Source: Microbispora oryzae
GTDB lineage: Bacteria; Actinomycetota; Actinomycetes; Streptosporangiales; Streptosporangiaceae
DNA: 63,493 nt
Direction of reading: 5' to 3'
NCBI RefSeq assembly: GCF_017896165.1
Contig: NZ_JAFCNB010000027.1
Span: 1 to 63,493, forward strand
Positions 9,351 through 17,564 of the stretch are shown in pieces. Both the position numbers and the translations under genes were made by a program. Under the pieces are notes generated by a model, which saw nothing but the letters and a program-made list of their open reading frames with translations, was not told the DNA's origin and searched no databases. Numbering within the stretch: the first letter of the stretch is position 1; each line of letters starts with the position of its first letter.

Positions 9351-10168
9351 GCGCAGGCGCGGAGGCCACGCGGCCCGGCGGGGCCGTGAGCGAGGGGCTC
9401 GACGCGGGCCATGTGGTCTTCGAACGGGTGGCCGAGGCCTACGACGCGGCGCGGCCGCACTATCCGGAGGCGCTCTACCTGGCTCTGGAAGAGCTGTCCG
9501 GAGTCCGGCTGGCCGGCGCACGGGTGATCGACGTCGGCGCGGGCACCGGCATCTCGACCAGAGGGCTCCTCGATCGCGGCGCGCGGGTCGTGGCCGTCGA
9601 CCGCGGCGGCCGGATGCTCGGTGTCCTGTGCTCCCGCACGGAGTGCGCCGCCCTGCTGGCGGACGGCAACGAGCTGCCGTTCCGGGACGGCGCGGCCGAC
9701 CTGGTGACCTACGCGCAGGCGTGGCACTGGCTCGATCCGGCCCTGTCCGTGGCCGAGGCCGTACGGGTGCTGCGCCCCGGCGGAGCGGTGGCGGGCTGGT
9801 GGAACACGGTCGACGCGGGCCGGGCCGACTGGCTGGCGGCCTACCAGGTGCGGCTCGCCGAGTCGTGCGACGGATACGTCGGCCCGGCGCTGCCCGGCTG
9901 GAGCATGCCGCCGATCGCCGAGACGATGGAGCTGGCCGGGCTCACCGTGGCGCGTACCTGGGTGGGGTGGACGCGGTCGGTCCGGCTCGACGACTTCCTC
10001 ACCGACCTGAGGTCGCACTCCTACGTCGCCCGGCTGGACGAAAGGGACGCCGAGGAGCTGGTGGCCCGGGAGCGGGCCGAGCTCGGCCGGGTCTTCCCCG
10101 ACGGCAGGCTCACCGTCCCCATGCGGGTATACCTGGCGACGGGACGCGCGGAGGCGCCGGTCGTATGA
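9347..10168 (+). CDS. SAM-dependent methyltransferase (methyltransferase 11 type)
   Basis: A 273-residue class I methyltransferase. Motif [12 protein letters not shown] lies near residue 60, [11 protein letters not shown] follows, and then the [12 protein letters not shown] segment typical of small-molecule methyltransferases of this group, with [11 protein letters not shown] as the later core strand. The first 20 residues look like a disordered tail. The start overlaps the stop of the isomerase-like gene (ATGA) and its stop overlaps the TetR start in the same way, so the three are translationally coupled. The substrate is unknown. Confidence 0.88.
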   Translation: MSAGAEATRPGGAVSEGLDAGHVVFERVAEAYDAARPHYPEALYLALEELSGVRLAGARVIDVGAGTGISTRGLLDRGARVVAVDRGGRMLGVLCSRTECAALLADGNELPFRDGAADLVTYAQAWHWLDPALSVAEAVRVLRPGGAVAGWWNTVDAGRADWLAAYQVRLAESCDGYVGPALPGWSMPPIAETMELAGLTVARTWVGWTRSVRLDDFLTDLRSHSYVARLDERDAEELVARERAELGRVFPDGRLTVPMRVYLATGRAEAPVV

Positions 10169-10896
10169 AGGGGGACGTCATCGGGGATCAGCCCACCGGA
10201 CACGGCGCGAACGCGGGTGGAAGCCCGGGTGGGGGCTCAGCCGGAGGCGGAGCCGCGTCGGCCGGAGGCGGAGCCGCGTCGGCCGGAGGCGGAGCCGCGT
10301 CGGCCGGCGGCAGGAGGCGTCCGGGACGGCCGCCGGGGCGGCGGCAGGGCGCGGCCGACACGCGCGCCGAGATCCTGGCGGCGGCCCGCAGGGTGTTCTC
10401 CGAGAAGGGCTTCGACAAGGCGACGGTCCGCGGCATCGCCCGCGAGGCCGGGGTCGACCCCGCCCTGGTGCACCACTACTTCGACACCAAGGAGGGCGTG
10501 TTCGTGGCGGCCATGCGGCTGCCGGCCGACCCGGCCGCGGTGGTGCCCTCGATCATCGCGGGGCCGCGTGACGAGGTCGGCGAGCGGGTGGTGCGCTTCA
10601 TCCTGACCATGGTCGACGATCCGGTCGCCCGGGAGCAGATCCTCGGAGTGATGCGGACGGCGGTGGCTCACGAGCAGGCCGCCGCGATGGTCCGCGAGTT
10701 CTTCACCACGGCCGTACTCGGCCGGGTCGGCGAGGCGCTGGGCGTTCCCCCGCTGCGCATGGAGGTCGCGTTCTCGCAGATGTTCGGGCTGGTCATGATG
10801 CGCTACATCCTCCGGCTCGAACCGCTGGCCTCGGCGGACGCCCGCGAACTGATCCCGCTGGTCGCCCCCACGATCCAGCGCTACCTGTCCGGGTAA
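10165..10896 (+). CDS. TetR-family regulator with Gly/Ala repeat N-terminus
   Basis: A 243-residue TetR repressor. The helix-turn-helix (TRAEILAAARRVFSEKGFDKATVRGIAREAGVDPALVHHYF) begins only at about residue 70 because an extended tail of Gly/Ala/Ser repeats precedes it. The tail comes from three tandem 21-bp DNA units (10243-10305) encoding GGGAASA. The ATG overlaps the preceding stop (ATGA). The ligand domain ends close to the next gene, an EtfD-like oxidoreductase. Control of that gene, and of fatty-acid or electron-transfer functions, is a reasonable inference. A downstream start near the GRRRPG segment is possible but lacks a clear ribosome site. Confidence 0.9.
   Translation: MKGDVIGDQPTGHGANAGGSPGGGSAGGGAASAGGGAASAGGGAASAGGRRRPGRPPGRRQGAADTRAEILAAARRVFSEKGFDKATVRGIAREAGVDPALVHHYFDTKEGVFVAAMRLPADPAAVVPSIIAGPRDEVGERVVRFILTMVDDPVAREQILGVMRTAVAHEQAAAMVREFFTTAVLGRVGEALGVPPLRMEVAFSQMFGLVMMRYILRLEPLASADARELIPLVAPTIQRYLSG
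10243..10305 (+). repeat. Three tandem 21-bp repeats inside the TetR gene
   Basis: Three identical in-frame 21-bp units starting GGAGGCGGAGCC encode the repeating heptad GGGAASA. Exact identity suggests recent slippage expansion of a disordered tail. Confidence 0.85.
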
Positions 10897-10906
10897 GTTA
10901 CTGACC

Positions 10907-10914
10907 GGTATACC
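10907..10914. promoter_or_regulatory. GGTATACC palindrome / -10 in front of the EtfD-like gene
   Basis: The 27-bp gap after the TetR stop contains the palindrome GGTATACC, which includes a -10-like TATACC (10909-10914). A start site near 10920 would make the GTG at 10924 leaderless. It is a candidate TetR operator overlapping a promoter. Confidence 0.35.
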
Positions 10915-10977
10915 ATTCTGTGTGTGCCGGTAACCGGCGGTCCCGCCGGCGGCCAACCGCGGATCTGGGAGGAACCC

Positions 10978-13101
10978 GTGCTCTGGGTAGCGATAGTCGG
11001 GCTCGTCATGACCGTCGCGGCGGTCGCGCTCGCGGGTCGCCGCGTGCTGTTCCTCTACCGGCTCGCCGTGGCCGGCCAGCCCGCGCCCGAGCGCGTCGAG
11101 TACGCCAGGGCGAACGTGGGCGCCGAGGTGAAGGCCCAACTGGTCGAGGTGTTCGGCCAGCGGAAGCTGTTGAAGTGGACGCCCTCGGGCACCGCGCACT
11201 TCTTCGTCATGTGGGCGTTCTTCATTCTGGCCACCGTTTATCTGGAGGCGTACGGCTCACTCATTCAGGGCGCGATCACCGGTAAGCCCGATTTCCACAT
11301 CCCGATCATCGGGACGTGGCCGATTCTCGGTTTCCTCCAGGACCTCATCGCGGTCGCCGCGCTCGCCGGGATCATCGCGTTCGCGGTCATCCGGCTGCGC
11401 AACTCCCCGCAGAAACTGGGCCGCGGCTCCCGGTTCTCCGGCTCCCACCTGGGCGGCGCGTGGCTCATCCTCTTCATGATCTTCAACGTGATCTGGACGA
11501 TGTTCCTGTTCCGGGGAGCGGCGATCAACACCGGGAACTTCCCGTACGCGTCCGGCGCGTTCGCCTCGGAACTGGCGGCGAAGGTCCTGCCGACGAGTGA
11601 GGTGCTGGAGGGCACGGGGCTGCTCCTGCACATCGGCGTGATGCTCGTCTTCCTCGTCATCGTGGTGAACGGCAAGCACCTGCACATCTTCACCGCGCCG
11701 CTGAACGTGCTGTTCGCCCGCCGTCCGGACGGCCTGGGGGCCGCCCCGGTGATGCGCAGCGGCGGCAAGGTGCTCGACTTCGAGGAGGCCGACCCCGACG
11801 TCGACGTCTTCGGCCGGGGCAAGATCTCCGACACCACCTGGAAGGGCTTCCTCGACTTCTACACCTGCACCGAGTGCGGACGTTGCCAGTCGCAGTGCCC
11901 GGCGTGGAACACCGACAAGCCGCTGTCGCCGAAGATGCTCATCCTCGACCAGCGTGATCACGCGTTCGCCGTCGCGCCGTACCTGCTGGCGGGGGAGAAG
12001 GAGCGGGAGGGGTTCTCCGAGGACGTGCTCGCCCTGCTCGACAAGCCGCTGGTCGGCGAGGACGGGGTTATCCACCCGGACGTGTTGTGGTCGTGCACCA
12101 ACTGCGGCGCCTGCGTCGAGCAGTGCCCGGTCGACATCGAGCACATCGACCACATCCTCGACATGCGCCGTTACCAGGTCATGATCGAGTCGTCGTTCCC
12201 GTCCGAGGCGGGCGTGATGCTCAAGAACCTGGAGAACAAGGGCAACCCGTGGGGGGTGCCCGAGACGAAGCGGGCCGAGTGGATCGAGGAACTGGCCTCC
12301 GCCCCCGACGGATCGGGGTTCGAGGTGCCGATCGTCGACTCGACGATGCCCGAGGACGTGGAGTACCTGTTCTGGGTCGGCTGCGCCGGCGCACTGGAGG
12401 ACCGGGCCAAGAAGACCACCAAGGCGGTGGCGGAGCTGCTGCACATCGCCGGGGTCAAGTTCGCCGTGCTCGGCCCGATGGAGGCGTGCACCGGCGATCC
12501 GGCGAGGCGGCTGGGCATGGAGTTCCTCTTCACCATGCTCGCCCAGCAGAACATCGAGACCCTCAACGAGGCCGGGGTCAAGAAGATCGTGGCCACCTGC
12601 CCGCACTGCTTCAACACCCTGGCCAACGAGTATCCGCAGCTCGGCGGTCACTACGAGGTCGTTCACCACACCCAGTTGCTGTCGCACCTGGTGGAGACGG
12701 GACGGCTCACCCCGATCACGCCGATCGACCAGAAGATCACCTACCACGACCCCTGCTTCCTCGGCCGGCACAACAAGGTGTACGCGCAGCCGCGCGACAT
12801 CATGGCCAAGGTGCCCGGCGTACAGACGCAGGAGATGCACCGCTGCAAGGAGCGGGGCTTCTGCTGTGGCGCGGGCGGCGCGCGCATGTGGATGGAGGAG
12901 CGGATCGGCAAGCGCATCAACACCGAGCGGGTGGACGAGGCGCTGACCACCGACCCGGACACCGTCTCCACCGCCTGTCCCTTCTGCCTGGTGATGCTGG
13001 GCGACGCCATCAGCGAGAAGAAGAACGCGGGACAGGCCAGGGAGACGCTGGAGGTCGTCGACGTGGCGCAGCTCCTCATCAAATCCGTCAAGCAGGGGTA
13101 A
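10978..13101 (+). CDS. EtfD-like membrane Fe-S oxidoreductase (heterodisulfide reductase-related)
   Basis: A 707-residue membrane protein fusing a NarI-like N-terminal membrane domain (about five or six hydrophobic segments within residues 1-240) to two [4Fe-4S] motifs (CTECGRCQSQCP and CTNCGACVEQCP) and a C-terminal CCG-type cysteine-rich region (GCAGALED, CTGDPARR, CPHCFNT, DPCFLGRHN, CCGAGGARMW). The layout matches the mycobacterial iron-sulfur reductase EtfD, which passes electrons from electron-transfer flavoprotein to menaquinone during fatty-acid or sterol beta-oxidation. Start: GTG at 10978 has GGGAGGA five bases upstream. A leaderless GTG at 10924 would add 18 residues. The adjacent TetR gene probably controls it. 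An Etf-independent heterodisulfide reductase-like role remains possible. Confidence 0.85.
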   Translation: MLWVAIVGLVMTVAAVALAGRRVLFLYRLAVAGQPAPERVEYARANVGAEVKAQLVEVFGQRKLLKWTPSGTAHFFVMWAFFILATVYLEAYGSLIQGAITGKPDFHIPIIGTWPILGFLQDLIAVAALAGIIAFAVIRLRNSPQKLGRGSRFSGSHLGGAWLILFMIFNVIWTMFLFRGAAINTGNFPYASGAFASELAAKVLPTSEVLEGTGLLLHIGVMLVFLVIVVNGKHLHIFTAPLNVLFARRPDGLGAAPVMRSGGKVLDFEEADPDVDVFGRGKISDTTWKGFLDFYTCTECGRCQSQCPAWNTDKPLSPKMLILDQRDHAFAVAPYLLAGEKEREGFSEDVLALLDKPLVGEDGVIHPDVLWSCTNCGACVEQCPVDIEHIDHILDMRRYQVMIESSFPSEAGVMLKNLENKGNPWGVPETKRAEWIEELASAPDGSGFEVPIVDSTMPEDVEYLFWVGCAGALEDRAKKTTKAVAELLHIAGVKFAVLGPMEACTGDPARRLGMEFLFTMLAQQNIETLNEAGVKKIVATCPHCFNTLANEYPQLGGHYEVVHHTQLLSHLVETGRLTPITPIDQKITYHDPCFLGRHNKVYAQPRDIMAKVPGVQTQEMHRCKERGFCCGAGGARMWMEERIGKRINTERVDEALTTDPDTVSTACPFCLVMLGDAISEKKNAGQARETLEVVDVAQLLIKSVKQG

Positions 13102-13261
13102 AGCATTCTTTGCCGGTACGGAACACTAATTGTCGGAATATCGTGTCAACGCGTCAGAAGCAGATGACTATCCGGCCACCATCGACAATGGGTTTCTCCA
13201 CATAACAGGAAAATCACGGTAACCTCAACGTTGGCTCAATCAACGGGGAGGGGGCTGTGCG

Positions 13262-14056
13262 GTGGGGGTTGTCGTCACCGACGCGGAAGTCACGCTGGCC
13301 GACGTCCTCTCCCTTCGCCTGGCGATCGAGAGGCCGCTCGCGGAGGGCACCCGGCTGGTGCTGCGGCATCGGGCCACCGGCGGGGAGCGGCAGGTGACCC
13401 TGGGCAGTCCGGGCGGACGGGCCCGCGACGCGAGTGTCGCGGTCTCGCTCGCGCCGCTGCGGCTGGAGCCCGGCCGGTGGGACGCCTACCTGCAACAGGA
13501 CGGTCCGCGGACCCGGATCCAGAGCGTCGATCCGGGCTTCTCGCTCGACCGGCTGGACGCGTACGCGCTGGGGCGGAGGACGATGTCCTATCGGGCCTAC
13601 CGGACCCGCAACGGCTACCTGGCCATAAAGATCGACCAGGCCGGTCCCGTCGCGGACGTCCGGGCCGTCTGGTTCCGCGAGGGACGCTTCGAGGTGACCG
13701 GCCTCCTGGCGTACACCGGGCTCGACGACGACGACCAGCACCGCGAGGCGACGCTCGCGCTCTCCCACGGCGATCAGGCCGCGACCGTCTCGGTGGCCGC
13801 CACGGTCCAGGGCGTCCGCTTCCACGCCGCGCTGTCGCTGTGCGACGTGCTCGCCGCGACCCCCGACTCGCAGGGCGTCTGGGAGCCGTCCCTGGAGGTG
13901 GACGGCGTGGAGCGGCCGTTGCGCCTCGGTGCGCGGCTGGACGACGTCGAGGGCAAACGCCGCCGCGTCCACTACCCGAGCGCGTTCGTGGACGGCGTCC
14001 CGATCCGGCCGGCTTTCACGGCCGAAGACGAGTTGCGGCTCGAGGTGGGCGTGTGA
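13262..14056 (+). CDS. Hypothetical beta-rich protein paired with a glycosyltransferase
   Basis: A 264-residue protein of unknown function, mostly alternating hydrophobic/charged strands (for example VSLAPLRLEPGRWDAYLQ and VWFREGRFEVTGLLAYTG), suggesting two or more beta-sandwich modules. There is no signal peptide, membrane segment or catalytic motif. It starts with GTG after a GGGGAGGGGG ribosome site, and its stop overlaps the start of the next gene (GTGA), a GT4 glycosyltransferase. Similar beta modules accompany cell-wall glycopolymer transferases in actinomycetes, so a role in surface polysaccharide assembly is a guess from context. Confidence 0.7.
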   Translation: MGVVVTDAEVTLADVLSLRLAIERPLAEGTRLVLRHRATGGERQVTLGSPGGRARDASVAVSLAPLRLEPGRWDAYLQQDGPRTRIQSVDPGFSLDRLDAYALGRRTMSYRAYRTRNGYLAIKIDQAGPVADVRAVWFREGRFEVTGLLAYTGLDDDDQHREATLALSHGDQAATVSVAATVQGVRFHAALSLCDVLAATPDSQGVWEPSLEVDGVERPLRLGARLDDVEGKRRRVHYPSAFVDGVPIRPAFTAEDELRLEVGV

Positions 14057-15129
14057 AGATCACCTTCCTGATCTCCTCCGCGTACGGGATGCGCGGAGAC
14101 GCGCGGGCCATGCTCAACCTCGCGGGTGAGCTGGCCACGCGGCACGAGGTCGAGGTGGTCAGCGTCAGGCGGACGAGGGAGACGCCGTTCTTCCCGGTGG
14201 ACCGGCGGGTCGCCATGCGGTGGCTGGTGGACGCCCGGCCCGGGGTCAACCACCTGCTCCCGCGCGGCCAGGTGCGCATGGAGGTGGCGCTCTGGCGGAT
14301 GCTGCGCGGACTGCGCTCGGACGTCCTGGTCACCGGACGGCCGGCGCTGAGCGTGCAGTCCGCGAGACACGCCCCGCGCGGCGTGGTGCGCATCGCCCGC
14401 GAGTGGGGCCGTCCGGCCGTTCCGGGCCCCGTCCGCCGGTTCTATCCCCGCCTCGACGCCGTGGTGACGAGCACGGAGACCAGCCGGGACGAGTGGGCGC
14501 GGGTGCTCGACGACGACCTTTCCGTCCATGTCATCCCCGACTCACTGTCGCCCGCGCCCTGGCCCCGCTCCCGGATGGACAACCGCATCGTCAGCGCGGG
14601 CGGCCGGCTGGTGCCCGGCAAGTCGTACGACCGGCTGATCAGGTCGTTCGCGATCGTCGCGGACAAGCGGCCCGACTGGCGGCTGCGTCTCTACGGCGGC
14701 GGGCCGGAGGAGCGGCGGCTGCGTGCCCTGGTCCGTGACCTGAACCTGCACAACCACGTCTACTTCATGGGCACCACCCCCGACCTGCGCGGCGAGTTCG
14801 CCAAGGCGTCGATCGTCGCCGTGCCGTCCCCGCACGAGGTGCGGGGGATGACCCTGATCGAGGCGCTGAGCTGCGGCGTTCCGGTGGTCGGCTTCGAAGG
14901 GGCGCGCGGGCCCGCCGAGTTCCTGCGTCCCGGCCGCGACAGCGTGCTGGCTACCGACGGGGACGACGGCGTCGAGTCGCTCGCCGCGGCCCTGCTCTCG
15001 CTTGTGGACGACGAGCGCCGCCGGATGTCGCTGGCCGCGGGCGCACTGGAGACCGCCTCCGCCCACGCCGCGCCGGTCGTCGCGGCCCGCTGGCAGGAGC
15101 TCATGTACGGCCTGCGCTCCCGCGACTGA
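14053..15129 (+). CDS. Glycosyltransferase, GT4 (GT-B) family
   Basis: A 358-residue GT-B glycosyltransferase. The N-terminal Rossmann domain opens with KITFLISSAYGMRGDARAML. The C-terminal donor-binding domain contains GRLVPGKSYDRLI, LYGGGPEERRLR, the FAKASIVAVPSPHEVRGMTLIEAL segment with the E-X7-E type motif, and GVPVVGFEGARGP. There is no signal peptide, so it acts at the cytoplasmic face. The GTG start overlaps the stop of the upstream beta-rich protein. The acceptor is unknown; cell-wall polymer synthesis is likely from the pairing. Confidence 0.9.
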   Translation: MKITFLISSAYGMRGDARAMLNLAGELATRHEVEVVSVRRTRETPFFPVDRRVAMRWLVDARPGVNHLLPRGQVRMEVALWRMLRGLRSDVLVTGRPALSVQSARHAPRGVVRIAREWGRPAVPGPVRRFYPRLDAVVTSTETSRDEWARVLDDDLSVHVIPDSLSPAPWPRSRMDNRIVSAGGRLVPGKSYDRLIRSFAIVADKRPDWRLRLYGGGPEERRLRALVRDLNLHNHVYFMGTTPDLRGEFAKASIVAVPSPHEVRGMTLIEALSCGVPVVGFEGARGPAEFLRPGRDSVLATDGDDGVESLAAALLSLVDDERRRMSLAAGALETASAHAAPVVAARWQELMYGLRSRD

Positions 15130-15153
15130 GCGACCCGCTCCCGATGACCCGTG

Positions 15154-15540
15154 TCAGAGGGGCAGGCGGGTGAGGTACGCGGCCGCGTCGTCGACGGTCG
15201 GGTGAACGGCGAGCTCGGCGGCGAGACCGGTGATGCGCAGTATACGGCCGAGCCTGCCACGCACGCCGCTGAGCGCCATCCGCCCGCCGGCCGCCCCGAT
15301 CGCGGGCAGCGCCCCCATCAGCACGCTGACCCCGGTGGAGTCGCAGAAGGTCAGCTCCTCGGCGTCCACGACGACGCGGGGCGGTGAGGAGCGCCGGATC
15401 GCGTCGGCCAGGCAGGCGCGCAGGGACGCCGCGGACATCATGTCGAGCTGCCCCGACATGGCGACGACCACGACGTCGCCGCGAAGGTGTACGGAGAGGG
15501 ACAGGGAGGGGGCGCTCGACTCCGCTCTCTCCTGGTCCAT
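15154..15540 (-). CDS. STAS-domain anti-anti-sigma factor
   Basis: A 128-residue STAS protein of the SpoIIAA/RsbV type. The key segment ELTFCDSTGVSVLMGAL holds the phosphorylatable serine (DST). Proteins of this kind release a sigma factor by sequestering its anti-sigma kinase when dephosphorylated. The ATG at 15540 fits GAGCGAGG upstream. It lies directly downstream of a PP2C-type phosphatase on the same strand, separated by 76 bp that contain a hairpin. The matching sigma factor and kinase are not in the window. Confidence 0.9.
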   Translation of the reverse strand: MDQERAESSAPSLSLSVHLRGDVVVVAMSGQLDMMSAASLRACLADAIRRSSPPRVVVDAEELTFCDSTGVSVLMGALPAIGAAGGRMALSGVRGRLGRILRITGLAAELAVHPTVDDAAAYLTRLPL

Positions 15541-15576
15541 CCTCGCTCGCTCCGCTCGGCATCGCTCACATCGGCG

Positions 15577-15607
15577 CACCAATCTTTGCACAGGGCAAGG
15601 ATTGGTG
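15577..15607 (-). terminator. Hairpin between phosphatase and STAS genes
   Basis: 13-bp stem (one G-T wobble) with a 5-nt loop: CACCAATCTTTGC at 15577-15589 and its partner at 15595-15607. It sits in the 76-bp intercistronic gap and could attenuate read-through or stabilise one half of the message. Confidence 0.6.
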
Positions 15608-15616
15608 GGGCACGGG

Positions 15617-16669
15617 TCAGGATCGCTGGCGGCGTAACAGGAGCATGGCCGCGTCGTCGGGGAGCGGCCCTCCGACGTGGGCGAGCAGGTCGGCGCGCAG
15701 CCGGTCGAGCGCGGCCTGCGGATCGTCCACCCGCAGGATGCCGGTGCGCTGTTCCAAGGGGTAGAACTCGCCTCGGGCGTTTCTGGCCTCGATCACGCCG
15801 TCCGTGTAGAAGAGGATCTGGTCGCCCTCCGCGAACCCGACCCGGTACGGCTTCGGCCGCGGCGAGCCGAGGACGAGCAGCCCGAGCGGCGCCGCCTCCT
15901 CCTGCGGCTCGGCCCGGCGGACCGCGCCGTCGGCGCCGAGCACGAGCGGCGACGGGTGCCCGAAATTGAGCAGCGAGATCTCGTCCTCGTGCACCTCAGC
16001 GAGGACGGCGGTCACGAACTTCTCGCCGCTCAGGTGCCGGGACAGGCTGGTCTCCAGCCGTTCCCCCACGTCGGACAGTTCGGCCTCGTCGTAGGCGGCC
16101 TCGCGGAAGGCGCCGAGCACCCAGGCCGCCGTCTCCACGGCGTCGAGGCCCTTGCCCTGCACGTCGCCCACGAGCAGCCGTACGCCGCGGGGCGTGGTCA
16201 CCACCTCGTAGAGGTCGCCGCCGATCTGGGCGTCGGCCGCGGCGGACGTGTAGGACATGGCGATGCGGAGGTCGCCCGCCCGCCTGGGGACGGGCCGCAA
16301 CAGTACGCGCTGGGCCGCCTCGGCCACGAGCCGGACGTTGGCGAGTTCGCGCTCCCGGCGGGCGCGCAGCCGGCTGGCGAGCATGCTCGCGGCGGTGACG
16401 CCGATGATCGACACGATCGTCACCGCGTTCTGCTGTTCGCCCAGCACGTGCTCGTAGAGAGCCAGGGGCAGCGAGACGGCGATCGCGATCCCGCCCACGG
16501 CGGCGGTGTATCCCACGCTGCCCGACAGCGCCGCGAAGGCGGGGCCGAGGGTGAGCAGCGTCATGAAGCCCATCCCCGGCCAGGCGAGCAGGTCGACAAG
16601 GGCCACCGCCGCCATCACGGCGAAGGGCAGCGAGCGGAGAATCGTCTGCGATCGCATCCGGGACTCCAT
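15617..16669 (-). CDS. Membrane PP2C/SpoIIE-type serine phosphatase
   Basis: A 350-residue membrane protein: four or so hydrophobic segments within residues 10-110, a short linker helix (RLRARRERELANVRLVAEAAQRVLL), then a PP2C/RsbU domain with metal-binding motifs GGDLYEV, VGDVQGKGLDA, the GHPSPLVL segment and DGVIEARN. It would dephosphorylate a STAS anti-anti-sigma factor, and such a gene lies immediately downstream. The absence of a PAS/GAF sensor suggests that the membrane part or a partner senses the signal. ATG at 16669 chosen; ATG at 16657 with GGAG six bases upstream is an equally good start. Confidence 0.9.
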   Translation of the reverse strand: MESRMRSQTILRSLPFAVMAAVALVDLLAWPGMGFMTLLTLGPAFAALSGSVGYTAAVGGIAIAVSLPLALYEHVLGEQQNAVTIVSIIGVTAASMLASRLRARRERELANVRLVAEAAQRVLLRPVPRRAGDLRIAMSYTSAAADAQIGGDLYEVVTTPRGVRLLVGDVQGKGLDAVETAAWVLGAFREAAYDEAELSDVGERLETSLSRHLSGEKFVTAVLAEVHEDEISLLNFGHPSPLVLGADGAVRRAEPQEEAAPLGLLVLGSPRPKPYRVGFAEGDQILFYTDGVIEARNARGEFYPLEQRTGILRVDDPQAALDRLRADLLAHVGGPLPDDAAMLLLRRQRS

Positions 16670-16809
16670 GGCCGGCTTCGTGCCAGTCAATGAATCGTTC
16701 CCCGCGGCCCGCGGTGTTACCCCCGGTTGTGCCGACCGTGTATGGCCACCTGTGTTTGGCCACCTGTGCGAGGTCAAAAGTGTGTGACTGGAACGACAAG
16801 GGCGGTCAC

Positions 16810-16824
16810 ATACCGGCGAGGGGT
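16810..16824. promoter_or_regulatory. Candidate CsoR operator dyad
   Basis: TACC-N7-GGTA dyad with a G-rich spacer, centred about 20 bp before the csoR start. CsoR sites are typically G/C-rich dyads with TA-containing ends. Assigned by position and pattern only. Confidence 0.3.
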
Positions 16825-16836
16825 ACGGTAGGGGGC

Positions 16837-17118
16837 ATGCACGGCTACAGCGGGGACAAGCAGGCATACCTGACTCGCCTGCGTCGCGTCGAGGGACAGA
16901 TCCGCGGCCTTCAGCGCATGGTCGAGGAGGATGTCTACTGCATCGACATCCTCACCCAGGTCTCGGCGGCGACCCGCGCCCTCCAGGCGGTGGCGCTCGG
17001 CCTCCTCGAAGACCACATCTCCCACTGCGTGGCCGAGGCGGTCAGCGGTGGCGGGCCGGACGCCGAGGAGAAGGTGAAGGAGGCGTCGGCGGCCATCGCC
17101 CGCCTGGTGCGTTCCTGA
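16837..17118 (+). CDS. csoR: CsoR-family metal-responsive repressor
   Basis: A 93-residue all-helical repressor of the CsoR/RcnR/FrmR group. The first helix carries YLTRLRRVEGQIRGLQRMVEE. The metal-site residues fit the Cys-His-Cys pattern of copper CsoR: Cys in VYCIDI, His and Cys in HISHCV. A copper role is therefore favoured over formaldehyde (FrmR) or nickel (RcnR). ATG at 16837 with GTAGGGGG upstream. No copper exporter or chaperone gene adjoins it, so the target is elsewhere or only itself. A TACC-N7-GGTA dyad just upstream of the start is a candidate operator. Confidence 0.88.
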   Translation: MHGYSGDKQAYLTRLRRVEGQIRGLQRMVEEDVYCIDILTQVSAATRALQAVALGLLEDHISHCVAEAVSGGGPDAEEKVKEASAAIARLVRS

Positions 17119-17167
17119 CCGGTCATCCCCGCGCCGCGCGGCGGCTCCCCGGCCCCGGGAAAGAACA

Positions 17168-17194
17168 ATCCCGGACCCCCGTAGGGAGCCCGGG
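17168..17194. terminator. Bidirectional terminator between csoR and the 17229 gene
   Basis: Imperfect 27-nt hairpin beginning TCCCGGACCCCC and closing with CCCGGGA, two mismatches in an otherwise paired stem, followed by CCGTTT. It separates two convergent units. Confidence 0.6.
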
Positions 17195-17228
17195 ACCGTT
17201 TCGTGCTCTCAGTGTCCTCAACGTTTCA

Positions 17229-17423
17229 TCAACGACTCGCCGAGGTCCGCAATCCGAGCGCGTTGTCGAGCTCTTCCAAGGTCAGGCGGTCATCCGCGAT
17301 GTTGACGGCCTCCAGTACCTCGGCATAGAGCGCGATCTCGTCCAACGCGACACGGTCGTGGACCCGAGAGTCCAGGTCGTCGTGCCCCACCGCGTCGTCC
17401 TTCCTTCCGCAGCCCACACCCAT
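17229..17423 (-). CDS. Small acidic hypothetical protein
   Basis: A 64-residue acidic protein starting MGVGCGRKDDAVGHDDLDS, with a C-terminal helical half (ALYAEVLEAVNIADDRLTLEELDNALGL). I do not recognise it. The regular helix pattern and balanced composition argue for a real gene. It lies downstream of the 523-residue hypothetical on the same strand (142-bp gap). ATG at 17423 is preferred over GTG at 17426. No function can be given. Confidence 0.55.
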   Translation of the reverse strand: MGVGCGRKDDAVGHDDLDSRVHDRVALDEIALYAEVLEAVNIADDRLTLEELDNALGLRTSASR

Positions 17424-17564
17424 CACGAGGTTACGTCTGGTTAACCTGCCGGGACATGGCCCATCGGGACCATTCCGCCGTGCCGCCCTCGTTCCTCCCT
17501 GACCATTTCCCCGTGGTATGCATCACGATTCGGCAAAACGCCTGGTGGAGATGGAGAGATATTG

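Noticed and set aside
16735..16775. Imperfect direct repeat TGGCCACCTGTG before csoR as an operator
   Set aside because: Two copies only, not symmetrical, and more than 60 bp from the csoR start. It could equally be chance in the phosphatase leader.
17229..17423. A lanthipeptide or RiPP precursor reading of the 64-residue acidic protein
   Set aside because: No Ser/Thr/Cys-rich core at the C-terminus and no modifying enzyme nearby. The 523-residue neighbour lacks lanthionine-synthetase motifs.
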